64,000 nt of DNA. Source: Charina bottae. Its lineage: Eukaryota > Chordata > Lepidosauria > Squamata > Charinaidae. The notes beneath the pieces are model-generated. The model searched no databases. It saw only the letters and a program-made list of their open reading frames with translations, and was not told the DNA's origin. Below are positions 58,316-64,000 of this stretch, one piece after another. The stretch lies in NCBI GenBank assembly GCA_023362775.1, contig JALMGJ010000018.1:22673105-22737104 (forward strand), in the 5' to 3' direction. The position numbers and the translations under genes are program-made. Positions within the stretch are counted from its first letter, which is position 1; the number at the start of each line of letters is the position of its first letter.

Positions 58316-58402
58316 TTTCGTGCCTAAGGCGGGACCAGAACTCTCAGTCTCCTGGTTTCTAGCCCAGCACCTTAACCACTAGACCAAACTGGCTCTCTGA
58401 AT
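58316..58402 (-). mobile_element. tRNA-derived SINE head, minus strand
   Basis: Minus strand: AGAGCCAGTTTGGTCTAGTG then GTTAAGGTGCTGGGC (A box), GAGAGTTCTGGTCCCGCC (B box), GGCACGAAAG. It is truncated at the inverted repeat and belongs to the same family as 38735-38925. Confidence 0.7.
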
Positions 58403-58954
58403 GGGTTATGTTACTGAATGTGTTATGAACAATCTGTGATGGAAATGCAGCACAGTGAGAATAAACGTCAGGGTGGAGTGAAAAGTACTGCCTCCACAGT
58501 TGTAATTCACCAACAGGTGGTGTTATTGGCTTCTAAGAAGCTCTGATGTGTTTTTAGCATTTGTCCTTTCATTCTGGTTGGTGGGACAGGCCGATGCTGT
58601 GAGGAAAGACTGGGTTGCTGTTACCTGTGAAATGGAGGTCTCCAATGTGTGCACATGACCTGTTTGGCTGCTGAAGGAGTTTCTTCAATTGAAATCACTG
58701 CTGAATGCTGGTTGTTTGTGGGGATGACTGTGTGGATGTGAGTACTGTGCATTGCTTGGCCAAAATAATAATAATAATAATAAAATAAATAAATAAAATT
58801 AAAGATAGTGAACTGGGAAGAGCCAAGTTGTATGATCAAAAATGAAGCAGATGACCTCTGACAGCAACCAGTGAGTTTCGTGTGAGAAAGGTGGATGAAC
58901 CAATTAGGAAAAGTCAGCAGACCATCAAAGGGAAATGCTGTCACTTAGCCTTGG

Positions 58955-58985
58955 TGGGGGGAGATGGGCGGTGATAGAAGTTGGA

Positions 58986-59028
<43 letters not shown>

Positions 59029-59030
59029 AT
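58955..59030 (+). repeat. L2-type 3' tail
   Basis: GGAGATGGGCGGTGATAGAA followed by about 12 AAAT units. Confidence 0.6.
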
Positions 59031-59130
59031 TTCACAGGGATGTGTGGGTCACATTATGGATCTTTTTCAATATCGGAAGGTTTGTGCAAGATGTCTGTAG
59101 CTTGAATCATGTCAACTGGATTTCTATTTT

Positions 59131-59179
59131 CTCAGTGGAAACGTTTCGCTCCTTATCCAAGGAGCTTCTTCAGTCTGAG
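59131..59179 (-). ncRNA. Hammerhead-like RNA motif C
   Basis: The minus strand reads CTCAG, A, CTGAAGA, unpaired A, stem GCTCCTT, loop GGAT, stem AAGGAGC, GAAA, C, GTT, T, CCA, CTGAG. Helix II is a perfect 7 bp. CTCAG and CTGAG pair as an outer helix I, with an internal loop next to the core. Confidence 0.45.
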
Positions 59180-61320
59180 CAAAGTTGGTAAGGGAATCCT
59201 AAATATGTTTCAAGATGGTTTCAGCATGCAAGATGGGTTCCTTGCATGCTGCAGCAGAGATGAAAGCTTCAAGAGTTTAAATTTGCCAGCAGTAGGGCCC
59301 TGAGGATGAGAGAGAGGCTTATCTGAGATTGTGAGATCATAGCAGAGGTGAGATCTGATTCTGAGTCTCCCTGATCTATGTCTCAATTTCTGGATCGCTC
59401 TCCATCCCGGCTGGATTGGTCAAGTCCACAGGTCTTAAAGGCGGTTTAGGAAATCGTAGGTTTTCAGCTTGCGTAGATTCGTGGACCAGAAATCATTACC
59501 GAATCAGCCTTCCAAATCCTGAAATGGAGCAAGGGATCTGTACTGCAAGGCCTGGCTCTGCAATTTGGCGCAGGGGAGCCAGGGGGCCTGAGTCTGAGGA
59601 GCCAGGGGCCCTTAACTCCCAGCCACACAGCAGGGTGCCTGCTTTGGTCCTGAGAGGTGGAGCCAGGAACATAGGCCGATCCCCAAGCACTGGAATCCCC
59701 AAGGCACGACGCGTCGCAGCCTGGATATATAATGGCATGTTCGGCTCTAGCTTTAGACAGGCAGTGGCGCTCTCCCCCTTTCTCTTGTTTCCATTTGTCT
59801 CACTCAGGATAGCGAGAGCATGAGAAAGCTAGAGAGGGACCTGTCCAGCTAATTCCAAAAGGAGCACACGTCTGTTGGAGGTTACAGTTCGCCTTTTTAT
59901 GTTGTGATGCTGCATAAATTTCAAGCTGAATTGAAGGTGCATCCCGTTTATTTCCAAGCCTGAGTTCGAAGAGCACATTGGACCTTTGAAGATTAGCTGA
60001 GGCATTTCTCTTACTTTCTTCCCTCTGGCTGAATATATTTTGTCTGGGACTAAAAAGTCCTATTAATTCTGTCTGTTCCTTTTCATTTTAGGCAGCTAAA
60101 AATAATTTTCAGACATGATTGTAGGAACCCATTTCGGTTGCTCCACCCAGTTCTGTGAAACTGAGGATGGAAATATTAATCCAACAGTGCACCAGGGCAA
60201 GGGTGGCAGAGATTCCTGCTATCGCATCCTCTGGCTGCTGGCACGTTGGGATTCTTCTTCCCAGATAATTAAAATCCTCATCCTACCCTTCAAATACCTT
60301 GTTTACATTTATTTAGTATGATTTCTGTTCATCTTTCTCTAACGTTATCCATCATAAAATTAAAGCTGATTCAAGCACCGTGGATATCCCATTACGTGCC
60401 ATTCTAAACACCTCATGCGCAGTGGACAGTAAGGGAGGACCAAGACTGGTGGGCCTCCCGGGGAGGGCATTTCCCAGTTCTGATAGCCCAACAGACCAAG
60501 ATGCGACCTTTGACATGTTCTGGTGAATGGCCACAGTGGGGCCATGTGGTGCAGGGACAACTGGGCTGGTGCAAAGGAGAGGAGGCATGGAGAGAGAATG
60601 CTCCTAGAATCAGGGAAAGCACTGTGTAATCAGGACAGATAGTAGTTCCGAGGTTTTGCTCTTCAGGGTTTACTTCCAGAAGAATTTCCACATTTGAACC
60701 GTAGGTAGCACAGAGTTTTATTTAGCTATGGTTGAAGTAAAGGAAGAATAAGGACATGACTACATGAGAACTTGGAGCAATATTAGAAGGTGTTCAACTC
60801 CTTCTACGACTTAGTCTCTTCCCATAAGGTAAACAGTAAAAATGAATGTGGTGGTGCAGGGAGGGAAGCCCAAGGTGGGGGCAACCGCTCTAAGTAAATT
60901 CAGTCCTTCATGGTCAGATGAATTGCTCCCTAGGATTTAAAGTGCCTTAAAGATATAATCTCAGAGCCTTTTCCTATTATTTTCAAAAATTCTTGGAAAC
61001 AGGGAAAGTGTTGAACATCTGAATGCAAGGAACTGTTTTCATCTGCAAGAGAGGAACTGGTTAGCTTGATGTTGACACATGGATACAATTTAGAACAGCT
61101 GATTATTCAATCAGTATCTGAACATTTAGAATATAATGCTGCAATTACATGGCCAGAAATAATTCCTTAAGAGTAAGCCATAACTGTCTCTTTTTAAATA
61201 TGAACTTACTAGCCAGATACCTTAAAAGAACACCGTGGACATATGAATGTTGCAGAATTCTGTATTGGGTCAGCATTGTTCATGTATTTCTAAATAATTT
61301 GGACAAAGGAGTACAATAGA
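59180..61320. other. GABRB4 intron, nothing assigned
   Basis: No exon and no repeat that I can name. Confidence 0.4.
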
Positions 61321-61578
61321 TTTTTATTTTTTAAATTTAATTTCTAAGGCCACCCAATCATCAAGCAAATCTGAGTGACTTACAAGAAGGTGAAAATTTA
61401 AAAAAATCAAAATAATAAAGCAACAGTACTGTATTTATCAAATCAGCAAATGACACCAAGTTAAAAATGATTTTCAGTGAGATAATTGTAAAGTTATGTA
61501 TTTAAGTAGGAAAAGATGAGGTGACTAGATAGTACTGTGTCTGATTTGAGAGCAGTATCTGAAAAGCATGTCATAAGG

Positions 61579-61839
61579 CACAGCTTTCCAAACTGTGTGT
61601 CGCGACACTTTAGTGTGTCGCAACACACAGTTTGGTGTATCACCACACAACCCGGAAGCGGTGGCGGGGGGGTGCACAGCGGTGGCGGCAGCGGTGCGCC
61701 ATCAGTGCTTCCGCGTTTTAGCAGAGGCTGCCGCTGCTGCCGCCACCGCCGTGCATGCCCCCGCCCCCGCACGCGCCCCCGCGCCACCACCACTGCCACC
61801 GTTGGTGTGTCGCCAATGGCGGCAGATTGGAAAGCACTG
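61579..61839. mobile_element. CpG-rich non-autonomous hAT-like element
   Basis: The ends (CACAGCTTTCCAAACTG and, inverted, CAGTGCTTTCCAATCTG) are imperfect inverted repeats. The flanks TCATAAGG (61571-61578) and TCACAAGG (61840-61847) match 7/8 as a target-site duplication. The interior is unusually G+C- and CpG-rich (GGCGGC/GCCGCC). Confidence 0.55.
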
Positions 61840-61847
61840 TCACAAGG

Positions 61848-64000
61848 AGTTGTGAACGCAGCAACTTAAAAGCGATTGCAACCTAAATTCAGTCCCAGGT
61901 TGAGACAAAAAGAGAGATAATTCAGCTCGACTCTAACCTTATCCCTCTTCTTGCTCTTGAAGATTATAGGTTAAAAAGAATATTAAGATAGCGAAACATG
62001 TGCACAGAAGAGGAGGAAGAACCTGGTGTCCAGGTCTTATGAGGAAAACCTCATAACGAAACTAACGGTAACGAAACTAACGGAAGAGGCCACTATGAGG
62101 CCGTATGATTTCAAGGGCTACAAGGGAGCGGAGGGGCTCGATCTGTCTTCAGGTGAGACTTGACACACAGAAAGTGGAGATGCCTTGCCTGCAAAGAAGG
62201 CCTTAGCCAGGACGTAACCCTTGGCAATGAGGCAGCCTGGTTTAGGAGGTGACGGTGACTCTTTTGGGGGGATGCTCAGTCACAGGCGGTGAGCACATTA
62301 AGATTGTTCAGAAAAAGAGGGACATCCTCCCTCCCACGAAAGTTACTTTTGTTTCATCTCTTTTGATGGTTAGGGTTAGAGGGGGGAGTCTTCTCCAATC
62401 CTCAAGAATGGAGAGGAAAAATAACCATTGTTTCTCTGACAAAATCAGAGAGATAGATTGAGAACAGAGAGATAGCTACAATATGGGGAAGGTTGAAGAA
62501 CACAGGATTCTCCAGCATCAAAACAAATGTAAGCAAAGAGGAATTACCCAAATACTCTCCCCCCCCCCCCGAGTCTTAGGGTTGTCTGCTACAAACCCCA
62601 TTTCCCTCCCCAGATTTAATGCTCAAAGTGGACACTTCTTGTCCTCAATGCATGCAGTCTGCAGCTGCAGAGGCATATTTAGGACTGCTGATAACCGACT
62701 GCAGGAGCAAGCTGTTTCTCAAGTAGATCTTTAACTAAAATAACAGATGCTCTCTCAGCTTTTAAGTCAGCGGGTGACACCGGGCAATTGCGAAATCGGC
62801 GAATTACTGCAGGCCAAGCAAATCTTCAGCTGTGTGTGATAACGTGCTAGGGGGAAATGGAGACATTTGTTCACCTGTGATTCCCCTGAAGAAAGCATCC
62901 TATTCTCTATAGATGGATCCCTATATTCAGGTGTGAAACATGAGGAGAGTATATGGGGTTCCACCACCCTCAGAAGGCACAATATTTTATGCAAATGATC
63001 AGTTCCTGGCAGACCTTCCTTTGCTAAGCACCCAGCATCAAATCCACTGGCTGGATGCCGTTTAGATATAAGAACTAGCCTTCCTGTTTCTGTCTGAATA
63101 ATTTCAGATAAAAAAGAAATCAGTGAACCCTTTTGTAATTAGGCCACCATCTTACTGTTTTGTTGTTTTTCATTTATTGAAATTGAAATATTTTTCAAGA
63201 TCTTTCTATTAAATGAAGAGATAAAATAAAAACATCCAGAACATAAGCAGCATCACAAAAGAGGCTGGAAGGATTAAATTATCTGAGCCAAAGATGATGA
63301 GAAGTGGAATGTAAATGTTTTAAATAAGTAAAGAAATGAAACAATTTTTGTCAGCTACAGGAACATTTAGTGGGCTGCAACGCCATCTAAAAGTCCCCGG
63401 ATCTGAACGCTGAGTTCTGTTTTTTCTGGTTGGAATCTCAGCTCGACTGACCAGAGGAATCCTCAGCGATCACGCAATAGGCAGCAATGATCAGGCACAC
63501 GTGATTATGGGCTCTTTCTGCAATGGGTTTGTTTTGCAAGGCCCTGGAACCACAGAACAGGGAGCCACAATCTTCTCAATCCAAGGCATGCACTTAGCTT
63601 CTCAGCTGTGTGCAGAGAGTCTCCCTACCAAAAGGAAATAGGGCCAGGGTGAAAACTATGTATGGCCTTCCATCCCGCTCACGCTCCATACGTGCTTCTG
63701 TGTTCCATGCTTCTATTCCATCTGTTGTCAGCCCTTTGAGGGAGACAAGATAATGAAACAGGAGTCACTAGGTGTCTTAAAATTTACTACAGTGCAGCTA
63801 GGGCATTGCAACAGAAACTTGAAAGCCTGTCAAAACCCCTGTCTACTTCAGCTTATACCTGATAGAAAAAGTGGAGCTGTTTTGAGTTTCTTTCAGGACT
63901 CAAATATCTTTTCTGTAATGGCTTGACATTGTCCTGCCCCTTTTCTGAGTCAAACTCACATCCCATCACACGTATTAACCAAAGTTCTTTGTTCAAATTA
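61848..64000. other. GABRB4 intron, right end of window
   Basis: No exon is visible. The expected 68-bp third coding exon of GABRB4 is not in this segment. There are short poly(C) and TTAGGGTTAG-like bits (about 62370). Confidence 0.4.

Noticed and set aside
54290..64000. Third coding exon of GABRB4
   Set aside because: I looked for a 68-bp segment encoding the conserved VGM...VNMDYT region between AG and GT and did not find it; it is presumably outside the window.

Overview
The window is vertebrate nuclear DNA, most likely from a squamate reptile. It has long introns with GT-AG splice sites, two CpG islands and many interspersed repeats. The best lineage markers are two tRNA-derived SINEs that I recognise as Sauria SINEs (minus 30172-30509; plus 54439-54734), each flanked by target-site duplications of 11-13 bp. 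A second tRNA-derived SINE type, CR1 and L2-clade LINE pieces and a Penelope-like retroelement agree with this. I cannot tell lizard from snake.

There are two real protein-coding genes, arranged head to head. On the minus strand lies the whole coding sequence of GABRA3, the GABA-A receptor alpha-3 subunit: nine coding exons between 33878 (ATG) and 12408 (TGA), giving 475 residues. Every junction has GT/AG sites and all reading-frame phases join exactly. On the plus strand lies the start of the GABA-A beta-4 subunit gene (GABRB4; its mammalian positional counterpart is GABRQ, theta). Its signal-peptide exon is at 50676-50755 and its second exon at 54201-54289; the rest lies to the right of the window. 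This matches the ancestral amniote beta4-alpha3-gamma4 cluster, so a gamma-4/epsilon-type gene would be expected to the left of position 1. The products are subunits of one class of postsynaptic chloride channel.

Layout: 1-12.4 kb is the region downstream of GABRA3, with no supported gene. 12.4-33.9 kb holds the GABRA3 exons, with large repeat-filled introns at 21.1-29.0 and 29.2-33.8 kb. 33.9-38 kb leads to a CpG island that probably carries the GABRA3 promoter and non-coding first exon. 38-49 kb is repeat-rich intergenic DNA with L1-like and L2 remnants. 49.3-51.3 kb is the GABRB4 CpG island and exon 1. 50.8-54.2 kb is intron 1, and 54.3-64 kb is part of the next intron with PLE, CR1 and hAT debris.

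The most unusual signals are these. (1) Three short minus-strand motifs share a hammerhead-ribozyme-like core but have different, still base-paired, stems; one lies in the Penelope element. (2) A 115-bp-arm inverted repeat has telomere-like DNA in its loop. (3) The GABRA3 codon that is I/M-edited in mammals is ATT here, which cannot be recoded to Met. (4) A Penelope remnant is sandwiched between GATA-type microsatellites.
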